Below, piece by piece: positions 12,485-24,900 of a stretch of 64,000 bases of DNA. The translations under genes were made by a program, and so were the position numbers. The stretch spans positions 25,620,001-25,684,000 of the forward strand of contig NC_080581.1 in the NCBI RefSeq assembly GCF_029962835.1, given 5' to 3'. Source of the stretch: Magnolia sinica. Lineage: Eukaryota > Streptophyta > Magnoliopsida > Magnoliales > Magnoliaceae. The notes under the pieces were generated by a model that was given only the letters and a program-made list of their open reading frames with translations, made no database searches and was not told the DNA's origin. Within the stretch, counting starts at the first letter, position 1, and every line of letters starts with the position of its first letter.

Positions 12485-12593
12485 GTGGTGAACTATGACC
12501 CTTACCTTAGTATCTTTAAAAAGGTCGTAGGTAAATTCTCTTTTTCATCATCTGGTGCGTTGTTAAAATCGAAGTTGGAAGAGAGGAGAGAGA
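12485..12593 (+). promoter_or_regulatory. SIP1: SIP1 5' leader and proximal promoter (short unique stretch)
   Basis: Only about 110 bp separate the TSD of the upstream MITE from the start codon. The stretch includes CTTTAAAAAGG and a GA-rich leader just before the ATG. No clear TATA box or start site can be assigned. The core promoter must lie here or within the MITE. Confidence 0.45.
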
Positions 12594-12905
12594 ATGGGTG
12601 TGGTGAAGCTGGCTATTTTCGATGGGCTCATCACATTCACGTGGATGTTCTGCGTTTCCGGACTCGGCGTTTTGGCGTCCATCATAGCGTCAGCTCTCAA
12701 TCTGGACCATCATCTGGTGGGCCCACTCCCCAATCTCGTTATCGACACCGTTCTCATTTCTCTCATCGTCTTCTTCTTCACACTCCTCGGCCAGCTCTTG
12801 GGTGGCGCCAGCTTCAATCCCACAGCCACCGCCTCTTTCTACGCTGCTGGCGTTGGTGGGGTCCACGACGACCTCGTTTCTGTCGGCCTGCGCCTCCCTG
12901 CGCAG
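12594..12905 (+). CDS. SIP1: SIP1 exon 1
   Basis: 104 codons from ATG to CAG, followed by the donor GTTAGC at 12906. It encodes the first transmembrane helices and the first pore box NPT (around residue 78). The ATG follows a GA-rich leader (GAGAGGAGAGAGA). An out-of-frame run on the same strand is only a shadow. Confidence 0.93.
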
Positions 12906-15900
12906 GTTAGCAATCCCCCATTCCCCATGTTTTTATTTATTTATTTATCAGCATTTGACGGACAGAAATGGAGATGATCTATCATTGTCATTGGGGCCCA
13001 GTTTCGATCTGGTGGGCCCACCTGGCCACGGGAAGTTCCTGTGTTTGGAAGCTATGTGGGGCCCACAGAGATGTCCGTTACAGATCTACTCCGTTCATCA
13101 GTGTCTCCAGATCACAATAGGATATGATTCCAAAAATCAGTCAGATTTAAACCTCAGGTAGGCCACACCAGACGAAGCAATGAGAACAGAAATTTCCACC
13201 GTTGAAACCTTCATGGAGCCGACCATTATCTTTATATGCCATCCAAACCGTTCATAGTGTCAGTACCACTCAGATTAGCTGTAGGCACAAATATCACACT
13301 GATGGCCCCCACAAAGTTTCCAATGGTGCGCCTTCGATTCCTGCTGTTTCGTGTGGTGTGGCCTACCTGAGTTTTGGGTCTGCATGATTTTTGGACTCCT
13401 ATCATATTGTGGTCTTGAGAAACTGATGGACGGATTGGATTTGTTATGGGAATCTCTGCGGGCCCCACATAGCTTCCGATCACAGGAACTTCCTGTAGCC
13501 GCGTCCCCTCCAACCTACATTCGGATGATTAGGATCATCTGACAAGGGGAGATTCTGGGGGTTATCTTCCATCCACCGTGGGGCCCACATTACACTAGAA
13601 TGTGGGCCCCACATGTACAGTTTGCAGAGGATCCTAGCTGTCTGTTGGTGTATCACTGCCACTTATCAAAGCAAGAAAGAAAACAGGTAAAACACGATCG
13701 ATGGGCCAAATCAGACGGTTAGGATCATCTGATGGGTGAAGTTTCTTGTGGTGTTTCCTGTTGCGCATCAGATGAACGGCCTGGATCGGTGGAAGGCAGG
13801 CCTGGCCAACAGAATCTCATATTCTCAATTGAACTTCCCCATGTTTCATCCTTTTTAAAAGATGGATGAATGCTGCTGATGCCTGATGGGGCTTGCTAGA
13901 TTGAGATGGAGTGTGGACTCATCTTCACATGCTGACATGGCATGCTTAAGAAAGATCTAGGCCATTAATCAGTTGGAGCCTAAAAATATTTGATGGGTCC
14001 ACTTGTTGATGTTCAACATATGCATGTAGCCAACATAATGATTAGACCAGCTCGATCTTTGGGCAAGGGCAAGTTTTTTGTGGCACCCATCCAATGAATG
14101 GTCTGGATCTTGCATATGTTTGTCACATTTCCATGTGTGATTAAGCCCCTCTTCATGTCACTTGAGTGAGTGCCGTTCACATTCCCCCTTAAAGGATGGA
14201 GAGATTTCTACACTTGTATTGATTGCAGTTACATTATTATTATTATCAATTAACAGGCAGCTGGGGCAGTTGGTGGGGCCATGGCGATCATGGAATTCAT
14301 GCCTCCACAATACAAACATATGCTTGTGGGACCTTCTTTGAAAGTCGATCAGCACACTGGGGCCATTGCTGAAGGTGTCTTGACCTTCTTAATAAGCTTT
14401 GCTGCCCTTCTCATAATCCAGAAGGGGCCCAAAAATGTACTGTTGCAGACATGTCTGCTATCTGTTTCGACCATGTCAATGATTGTTGCAGGATCTGGTT
14501 ATACTGGGCCATCCATGAATCCTGTCAATGTGAGTAGTTGGACCTCTTCTTCTATGAATTTTCTTTCTTTCTTTGTTTCATCTTCTCATTGATTTTTCAT
14601 ATCATATTCCTAGTCTTCTGTTGCTTGTGAATCTAAGGCTTTAACCTACTTGTAATGGAAATGTTTCTTTTTAAATATATGGCTGATGTATATGCCTCCT
14701 TATTTTGTGTAAATGGTCTATGAGGATGCATTTAAAAAAATAAAAAATAAATTTAAAATAATAATAATAATAATAATCACAGAACAAACTTAATTTGTAG
14801 AATTCCTCAAATCCTTGACTGTAGGAAATGCATAGGTTTTTAGTTTCTATCAGTGGGACCCGTGTTTTAGTGATCTGGTCCATTAGTTTGTTTTGCCCCG
14901 TGTTTGATGGACACACCCAAAATTTCTTTGACATTGGATGATCCTAGCGTTTGGATTTTTGGCCTTTATTTTTTCAGTTGAATTCAAACCATACTTGTAT
15001 TTCCCTTGGCAGTCCACCCATTTTGTTGGGTCGCTGATCTGTGTTAGGATTGTTGAACAAACTTAGTTTGTAAAGTTCCTTAAATCCTTTTATCTTAGGA
15101 AATACATATGGTCCTTCAGTTTTCAGTTTCTGCAATTGGGGTCCATGGTTCAGTGATCCATCCAGTCATTAGTTTGTTGGTCCCCATGTTGGATGAGCAT
15201 GCTCCAAATATCTTCCACATTGGATGATCCCAGCATTGGATCTTTGGCCTTCTTTCAGTTATAAAATGGGATCATTCTTGTATTTCCTTTGGTAGCCACC
15301 CATTTCTTGCAGGTCACTAATCTCCGTGTTAGGATTTTCTCATTGGGGGAGTGACATAGGGTAGAAGGGTTTTGCACAAGCAATAATGGAAGATGGATAA
15401 AGAAGGACCGAACCTTTGCGTACGCATGTTTGGAGTCTGGGGTTAGGGTGTTCACATTCTTCATGAGGAGTAATTCCCTTGAAGAAAATTTATTTTTATT
15501 CATAATTATATTGCCATATGACATCTGAGAAGACATAAAATCTCTATAATTCTGAGTGAAGAAATAACCCAAAATAGTATACAAATGGGCTCCCTTACTT
15601 TTATTCTCTCATGTTTATCCCTTTCTTATTTAACATATACTATTAAAGATCCCTGAAAACACTAATCTCCCAAACTGAAAAATTGCTAATGACTTAACAT
15701 AAGATTCCTTATACTTGGAAAGTATTAAGTAAAGACAATCAAAGCAATCTAATTTTGGACTCCTGATAAAATCCATCAATCTCTTTAAAAATTTATAACA
15801 CACATTTCCATGTGTGGGACCCACTGGACAAGCCATATGACTTGCAAAATGTGTTTTATAGGGGTGTGCTTCTTCATCTTACGCTTCTTGTGGTTGTTTT

Positions 15901-18900
15901 TGCTTGCACTATTCTCTGTCAAAATTTTGATCTCCTTACCTAGGGTACAAGTATCGATTGGTCTCAATAGCTTAATCTCCTTGGCTCGCTTCATGATTAA
16001 ACCTGATATTTGATACATCCATCAATCGGATTCGAATGGAACTCGAATTTATTTCTATCTCTCTTGATCATGTCGGAATTTACATCTACAGATCATAGGA
16101 TCTAGAACCTATTAGAATGGCCTTCTGAGTAATACATCGCACAGATCTATCACACACATCCATCAACACTACATCATGCCAAACCTGTGTTAGTCATCAT
16201 TGGCTGAAAAAGAAATCAAGCAATGGTATGCTACCTTGATTTTGTTCTCATTTCAAAACCCCTTTGCCAAGTGAGTATGAGCCTCTCAACATCCATCTTC
16301 AATTTCTCCAATATCATCTTTGATGTGTAATTCCCTCAGCACCCGTTATCGATGTCCAACTTTTACGCTCTCTCTTTCTGCTTGCAAGTTGTCATGGAAG
16401 CATTGGTACTCCAATCTTCTTCCCTTGAAGATTTTGGAGACCATAGCACATGTCATACAAAGAGATTTGGCATCCCATTGCCATGTATAAGCTCTTCCAT
16501 AACTATATCTCAATCACTACCTCCATTTGTCTTTCCGTTGTGCATTGATTATCTTTATTTTTCTTCACTAGTTGAACTGTGTCTTAACCATTTCCTTTTT
16601 GGTCACTCATAGGAATGGTGCCCGAATTTTGAACACCAGTAGAACCTCAACTGATGGCATGTGACAACACTCCAATATATAACTCAAATTAAACTATATA
16701 GTAGGCCCCACTTTAGATGGATCATAAACCAACATAAAATCATAAAAGTCATTTTTTACTGTCAGATTCATGGATGCCTGACGAATGATACTTTGTGTAT
16801 TTAATTTCAATTCCCTGAATAGTACATTATTTTTTTATGCAGAGTTCAAATTTCTTCCATATATTAACACGTGGTCACCAAACAGGGTTAACAATTTGTA
16901 CAAAACTAAATATAACTATTATTTTTAGTTCTGATCTTTTTTAAACCACAAGAAAAAAAAAATTTGTCGTATTCAAACAGCCCCATAGTGTTTCTTCTCC
17001 ATGGAAAGAACCCACCAAAAACCCTCTCATCACTAGATAACCATAGCTACCGCATTTGAGACTTCACTGGAGTAGGGATCATCACCAGCATGCGGCCAAT
17101 AGCCATGAGTGCTGGCTGCTGCCAGCTGCCACGGTTGTGGGCTATGGTTGCAGCTAGCAGCCATGGGAGCCAGCTGTGGCCGGTAGCCGATTGCAATTGG
17201 ATTTGAACAAAGGAAAGAGATGAGAAGGAGGGGATTTTGTTGCATGCAATTAGCAGCAACTTGCTACGGCAGCAGCTCACATTGCTGATCTAGCGGTGGT
17301 CAGCCATGGATGTCAGTCTCTTTGTTTGGTGATGGTGGCCATGGCTACCACTGCTGGTATCACTTTTAATTTTAATTTTTAATTTATTTATAATGTTTGG
17401 GCAATGACAAAAACAGGCTCACTCATAAAGGCAGCATATGCAGGGCCTTCTTCCAGCAATCCAACATAGTTACATATACCCACTAGATAGGATCGATGTT
17501 TATTATTGTATGAGTGGAGTCAGTGGACAAATGTAAACCTGCTTTTGTTTCTCTTTATTCTCTCAATAGTTTCCATTTCGATGTGTATTTTCTCTGAGGA
17601 ACTCCTTTATTTATAAAGAAAGATGAATCAAAGAGGATTAGTAGAGATGATTAAGGTAGGATAAGATCAAAGAAAAGGCAAAAAAAAAAAGCTCAGCCAT
17701 GTGATGGCATAATCACGTACTTATGGCACATGCAGTTGCAAACAAATGCCCAATGGTCATAAAATTGCATACGGCACTATGATATATGCGGTGTATGCAG
17801 TTAAAATGGCATATGTGATTGCATATGTCAACACTCAATTATGTCTCTCTCAAATTAGACCGTCCAAATAGTGTGTCCACTTTAGATGGATCATAAACAA
17901 ACATAAAATTGTAAAAATCATTTTTTAACTGTCAGATTCATGGATGCCTGATGGATGATACTTTGTGTATTTAATTTCAATTCTAGAAAAGTACATTATT
18001 TTTTAAATGGAGTTCAAAATTCTCCATATTAACACGTTTGCCAAACAGGGTTAAAATTTTGTACATAACGAAGTTTAACTATTATTTTTAGTTCTAGTCT
18101 TTTTTTAACCATAACAAAAAAAAAAAAAAAGAAAAAGAAAAAAGAAGAAGAAGACAATTGTTGTATCCAAACCATGGTTCTGAATGTCAGTATCGATCGG
18201 CATATTGGCTCGGCAGAAAAATGATACGATAAGGCGTCATATGTATTGGTATCGGGGCCATATCAGCCCATGTTGGTCAGATTTTATTTTATTTTTATTT
18301 TTTTTAAAGTCAAAGAATTAAGGGAAATATTAGGAAAAAAGAAAATAATAAGATATTCAACAAACAATCTTTCTTTCTTTCTTTCTTTCTTTTTTTTTTT
18401 TTCGTATTTTGGATTGGATGACACAATATCGATTTCTATAGATGAGACATCTTGCAAATCATTTCGATACTGATCTTACTCTATAAAAAAGAAAAGAAAA
18501 TTTCAAGAAAAAAAAAAAGACTCTTAATGCTCTGGGCGAAAAGATGGAATCTTGGATTTTTGCACATATCCAAATCCTTATTGATGATCTCATTACATTT
18601 GTTATTTGCTTTTTTTTTTTTTTTTTTTTTTTAATTTTTTTTTTTTAATTTTAAATAGTAAGTTCATTGAAGAAGTTTTATTTGCTCAGTAATTTACTCC
18701 CACCCCTTTTTTTTTTGGTTTGTCCACTACTTATGAATCTAAACAAACGAGTTCTGATAAAACTGGAAAATCAAATAAATAGTAATCTTTGACGAGCAGG
18801 ATCAAGAATCATTATTATTTCCACATAAGAAAAGGGTGGAAAATTCCTTTTCTTGTGTGGAAGATTAGGAAGATGAGTAATCGCTCCTAGAATCATTTGT

Positions 18901-21900
18901 TCCTTTCATTTATCTGCATGTATTCTCCTCCTACTTATGCCTATTATCTACTAGAATTCGATTCTATTAGGTACAAAAAAACTATTGATGCATTACATGG
19001 CATTTACAATCTCCCGATGGGAGGCCTAGCATAGTCACAACATGCCCATTTTGATTAAAAAAAGAAGGGGGGGGATCAAGTAGTCTTCTTTGCAATATAC
19101 ATACTATTACTAGGAATGGGATAAAAGCAATTTCTGGCATCTCGCAGAAAAACAGTATAAACAAAGCAAGCATAACATTTTCCATTATTATTATTTTATT
19201 TTATTTTGGATCATACATAATTGCATCGATCACAACAATTCGGCTCTTTTTACCATCTTGATGAATCCATGGATCTAGAAATTCATTTTGGACAATTGAA
19301 CCTTCTCAAGCATGATTTGGTGAACTAGGACCCATGATTGAAATTCAACAAAAAGAAGAAAACATAAAAAAGAAAATGAAAGTTTACCATTCTTTCCTAT
19401 TTTTCCCATAATGGTCTACTTCACTTCGATTTGTCAAATTCCCTCAAATCATTTGTTTTGATCCTAAAATAGGTCTAGATCTAGCCTAAAATGAGTTTTT
19501 AAGCTTCTTCCATGGTTTAAATGAAAAAAAAAAAAAAAAGAAGAAGAGGAGAGTGAATTTTTTTTTTTTTTAAAAAAAAAAAAACAAAAAAAAAAACAAA
19601 ATTGGGCTTTTATGGGCGTATCGGCCTTTATTGGCTATATTGGGTTAATTTTTTCGTATCGGGCCAATACGACCTCGCATCGCATATCATCTCGTGTCGA
19701 TATGGATACAATACGGTCGTATCAACTGATATGATATTGATATTCATATCTATGATCCAAACAGCCCCTTACTATTTCTTCTTCATGAACAAAACCCATC
19801 ACAAACCCTCTCATCAGTAGGTAGCCATAGCTATTGTCTTTGAGACTTTAACAGAGTAGGGATCATGACTAGCATGCAGCCAACAACTATGAGTGATAAA
19901 TACCATCAATACTGCAATCACTTCTACATGCTACTTCTAAATTTTTAATTAAGGTTGTGCTTGATTGTGCCAAATATCAAGAAATTTCATGTGATTTTGC
20001 ACCAAATCAATCTGATTAAGAATGAAATTTAATGACATTTGGTGCGACCAAACATAGCTAAAATAATAGGAAAAATAGGCAAAGATTAAGTATAAAGGTA
20101 AAGACTAAGCAACCTAACTGAAATAATTGATAAATAGGAAAAGATCAATACTATTACTTCATCTTTCAACAAAAAAAATAAATACTGTAATAATTGAAAA
20201 AATTAACTAATTTCTTTTTATAAATGAAAATGTAACAAATCTTTGAAAACATGAATTGCCTTTAATGTTTTAGTGAAAAATAACTTCGTGTAAGCCATGT
20301 AGCATGTAGCATAGGCTACCCGTTGTTTAAGGTATTTTCATTAGTTATGTAGCTTTAAGGCTAAGCTATATGCTAAATAGCAAAGCTATTTAAAACACTG
20401 GTTAATAACTTTCTCAATTTACCTCAATTCCTAAAACTAACTTTAATTAGCCAGGCAATTTTCAAAATATAAAAGGAAAACAAGTACTAATTTGTTCAAA
20501 AATAGGAAACTACTGATACTAATCCTGCTGATGACTCCACTTGTGTGATCACATGGATCATGTGGGCCCCATGATTGCTCAAAACACCAAATTGATTGCT
20601 TTTGTGGGCCCCATGGGTCAATGGTCAACTTTTTTAGGTGTAACTAGTTGGTTGAGATGGTCCACAAGGCTGGTCAAATGACTTTTTTTCTTTGAATAAC
20701 GAATTTTATCTTACTATATATGACGCAAGTAGCGGAGATGATCATTTTACCTGCGCAATTAGTTTTCCTAGAGCGATGAACTTTGAATATTAAAGGACAT
20801 GGGAAGACATTTTAAATAGAGCCATGGATATTTTTTTAAGTTGGAGGTGTGGCTTCCTAACAACTAAGGGTTCGGATTTTGCTCGCAAAAATCTATTAAA
20901 TGGCTTATATATTTTACCCACAAAAAGCTCGCATAACACCCTCTATCCACGTGTAGCTCATATTAATCTCTCTCTGCTTGTTGGCTGCATCCCTCTCTTG
21001 CTACATGCGGATCTCTTTCTGTGTAGGTCAGTCCCTCTTTCCAAGTAGCCTGGAGACTGTTTATCTCTGTGTAGCCTGTGCCCTTCCCCCGTATGCTCTC
21101 TCTCTCATGTGTGCTAACCCCTAAGTAATAAAAAAGACAAATGGAAAAGGAAACAAGATTCATCAAGGCAATTGGCTTCTCTCTAGAGAAGATTAAAGGT
21201 AACGTATAAAGAATGGCATTGCATTCTAATCTCATTTAGAATGAAGGGTAGAATCCAAGGAGGGACCTTCCCAAAGGCCTATGCAATGGCCAAGGAGTGT
21301 CCTTTAAGAATGAGCCAGCCACCGAAACAATCAGCAAATAGCTCAATCCTGATTTTAACCGCCATGGTTTCAGCTCTTATATAATTGTTGATACCCTTTG
21401 CGATGAGAAAAGCATCTAAGCCTTCTCACAACTAGTTGGGGTCTACTGCATGAAGCCTTTTCCACCATTCCACTCTATCGAGGACCATAGCTTAAGTTAG
21501 ACCATGGGTCATCAATGTCTTTTCTTACTACTTCCACCTACATCCTTTTGAGCCTTCCCCTTGCCTTTTTAGAGCCTTCAACTTGTACCAACTCACTCCT
21601 ACCTGCGAAGTTCTTGGTCTCCGTTGCACATGACCAAACCATCTAAGTCTACTTTCCCTCATCTTATTACCTATTGGTGCTGCTCCTAAATTCCCTTGAA
21701 TGCATTCATGTGTAATTGTATCCTTGTCTTGCCATGCATCCTTCTCAACATCCTCATTTCATTTTTGCTCATCCTATGAATGTGTTGTTCCTCAACTGCC
21801 TAACATTCTGTCCCATGCGAAGAGTTAAAAGTATCATTCGGAATTGGTATGTATTGCCCAATACAGAGGTCATTTTTTTTCCAAACAAATATATGACTGT

Positions 21901-24900
21901 ATCAGCCTGAAATGGCTTGATATAGGGCGATACTGGATTAGACTACCTGGTTTCAGTGGTGACTGTTACAGTACACCAATACTGTTTTTCAATCCTTGCT
22001 AACAGATACCTCCAATCCCCGACTCCCCATGATTTCCAAGAGAGCTGCCATTTGCATTAAGCTTCCAAATTCTTAAGCAGGGAGAGCACTGAGTAGTAAT
22101 TAAGGAACCTCGTTGAAAATCTTCATTGACTCAGTTCCATTCATGAAGAACATTGGATAGAGGAATCCCATGGAAAACATGTAAATAGCTTCCCAAAGAG
22201 GCAAGGGAAACATTTACTTCAGTATGCAAGGACAGCAATGAAAACTTCTTATCTTTGAATATTTTTATTTTCTTCCTTTCTTTCCAATTTTCCTGCATTA
22301 TGCCATGGGGCAATTTCATCCAAAGTGCACCTTGAGGTTTAGAAGAACCACTATTTCACCCTTCAATAATCTCAATGACAGAACCCAGCGTGATCCAGAC
22401 TTTGGATCGTTTATCATGGAGATGATGATTCACTTCAATAGGAGCATTAGATGGCCTAGCATCCAACATGCCTGTAACACTGAGGAGATGTAACACATTT
22501 TCTTTAGCAAATAAAAGATGCTGTGCTTGGACCTTGCGACTTCAATCCCAATAAAGTACTTTTAAAGGGTGCCCCAAATTCTTAATATCAAAGTTTGAAG
22601 GCTTTAACATTTTCAATCTCAGTATCACTGCATCTTAAGAGAACTATATCATCAACGAGCTTTGGTAAGCCCAAATGCGTGTGCAATAAAGCTCATGTAC
22701 ATGCCACACATGCTAACATGGCAGGATAGGTCTAAGATCCAATTCATCCTTTAGAACAGCGCCATTACATTGATGCCCAGCCCCAAGAACCAGGTCGACC
22801 CACTGGTCAGGTGGGTCACAGTTTGCAAAACAAATGTACCACTTTGAAAAACTTGGTTGAAGTTTTCTAACCCATCTACCTGTTTCCAATATTGGGGCCC
22901 GCATGCTGATTGGACAAGATTTTATTTTTGGGAAAACATGTAGGTCAGACCAACCCGATGGATAGATTATATCCCATACAAGTGCCATGCTGGTACATTT
23001 GTGGCATGCATATGAGCTTTATTGCACATCCATGTGGGCTTAGCAAAGCTCATCATCGACGCATATGGTTAGTATAGTGGGAAGGCTGTTAGTGATTTAA
23101 GGCTGTTAGTGATTTGTCTTACTCGGAAAACCAATCTTTGAGATCATAGTTTGAATTTATCAAATCAGGCCCAAAGGGACTGTATCAACCCTTAAATGAC
23201 CTTTTTCAACATACACAGCTTCCCATGCTTCCATTGAGTCTTGAGACTCAAACTAGGTGGAGGATCCATGTATACTTCCTCTTAAAAATATCTGTAAAGA
23301 AATGCATTCTCTACAACCAACTGTTGTTAAGGGCTATATGTAGTTGGAGAGTTCAATTTGGCAACTGGGCAAATGTCTCGTGATAACCGACTCCATACCA
23401 TTGACTGAATCCCTTTGCGACTAGATGCGCTTCATATGAACTTTATTAATCCATCATGCTTATGTTTATGGTGAACACCAGTTTGCAGCCCACGGCATGC
23501 TTAACCTTCCAGCAACTTTAGTGTAGATCCCAAATTTCTTATTTCTCTGAGGCCGTCATCTTGTTTTAGTGATGGTCAGGGCATCTACAGCGTTAGGATC
23601 TGAAGTAGAGTCATCAAAGTAGAAAAGTGTGTATATGACCCAGTTACTGATGGGGATGAGATGTATGACTGTTTTGCCTTCCGAAGAGCAATCAGAAACT
23701 CATGTGAGAAAAGCAAAGGTATCGAGTTCGAGGACAGGTGATGATCAATGAGCAACTCTTAAGGGCCTTGTCTTTCCTCCGGGTGTACACCTTCAACTGC
23801 TTTTCGACGGGCTTGGACTGATCTTGAACTGGACTGTGAGGACTATCAATAATCATCGGTAGAGGAAATGGTTCATCATCAACGCCGATATTTTCTGCAT
23901 CGGCGAGCTTTCCATACCAAACTGGCATGGAATACACATTTTATAGTATATCGAAGATATATCACAATAGTTAATTTATTGTGATATATCGGCACTAGAC
24001 TAAGTAGACTTGAGTTTTCTGTATCAAAAACACGATTTGTGGTAGAGAAATCACTATCAGAGAGGGATTTTGAGCCAGAACTCCAAAAGTGAGAAAAATT
24101 AAAATTTCTTTTGATAAATTTGTTTTGTTTTTCAAGAGATCTTAACAAAACAAGGTTGAAATCCAAGTCTATGCATGATGTTGATGCACTGAAATTGATT
24201 TGAAGTAAGAAAGTTTTGATTTCCAAAGTGAAAAATGGATGAAATTGGTGAAATCCGAATTTCTTCTGTTTTACCATTTACTTTCTATGTAAGTGTTATG
24301 TTTTTGAGTGTGTAGACCGATCGACTTTGGTTGGTGTAATTCAATTTTTATTTTTTATTTTTTGTGATTTTTTAAAAATAGATTGAAAAATAAAAATGCC
24401 TTTTTCAAGAATTCCGTTCATAGGTTGAAATTCATGCAGACACTCTATTAATTGAAATTAAAGGTCGAAAATTACTCATCAAAGAATCAATTTGGGAATT
24501 TCACCCAGGGATTGACCTGATGAATGATCTGAAAGTGTATCAATGCACAAGTAAATTTCAAGTGGCTAGATTACTGGACAGCTTCATATCTGCCAGACCA
24601 TTTCAGACGACATGTGTTGCTGCTGTAAATTTCCAGACATTACTGTTAGTGGTGAAGAACAGCTTTCACAAAACATGAAACATGTACGAGGTCTGCTAAT
24701 ACCATGTGCATGCAGAACCCATCTCCTCTACCCATGCCAGCACATGGGTTGGATCTGGCGCACGCTTTTGATAACTAAGCAGTTCATCAGGGGGCCGTAT
24801 AGCCCATGTCTGATACTCATGAGATGGTCCAAAACATAGAAAACAAATGGAACTGCTGAAACAAATTTAATTTTCTAGGTGTCTGTCTATTTCGTACATT

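Larger units (their letters stand above)
12906..14256 (+). other. SIP1: SIP1 intron 1 (1,351 bp)
   Basis: Bounded by GTTAGC and TTAACAG. It contains a fold-back MITE copy (about 13024-13501), a perfect hairpin (13578-13612) and pyrimidine-rich sequence near the acceptor. I see no coding potential inside. Confidence 0.85.

Noticed and set aside
12482..12910. 142-codon frame overlapping SIP1 exon 1
   Set aside because: Different frame from the SIP1 coding frame, with arginine-, proline- and histidine-rich translation and no homology; exon 1 explains the sequence.
15340..16660. Possible retrotransposon LTR or gag in SIP1 intron 2
   Set aside because: Some frames (15785-16018) are lysine-rich, but no motif, TSD or paired LTR was found.
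17033..17280. GC-richer stretch with overlapping minus-strand frames
   Set aside because: Built from short GCAGCCATGG/GCTGGCTG-like repeats, part of a duplicated intron segment; no protein similarity.
23879..24277. 132-codon minus-strand frame in SIP1 intron 2
   Set aside because: Low-complexity serine/phenylalanine/lysine content, no recognised domain; probably chance in AT-rich DNA.
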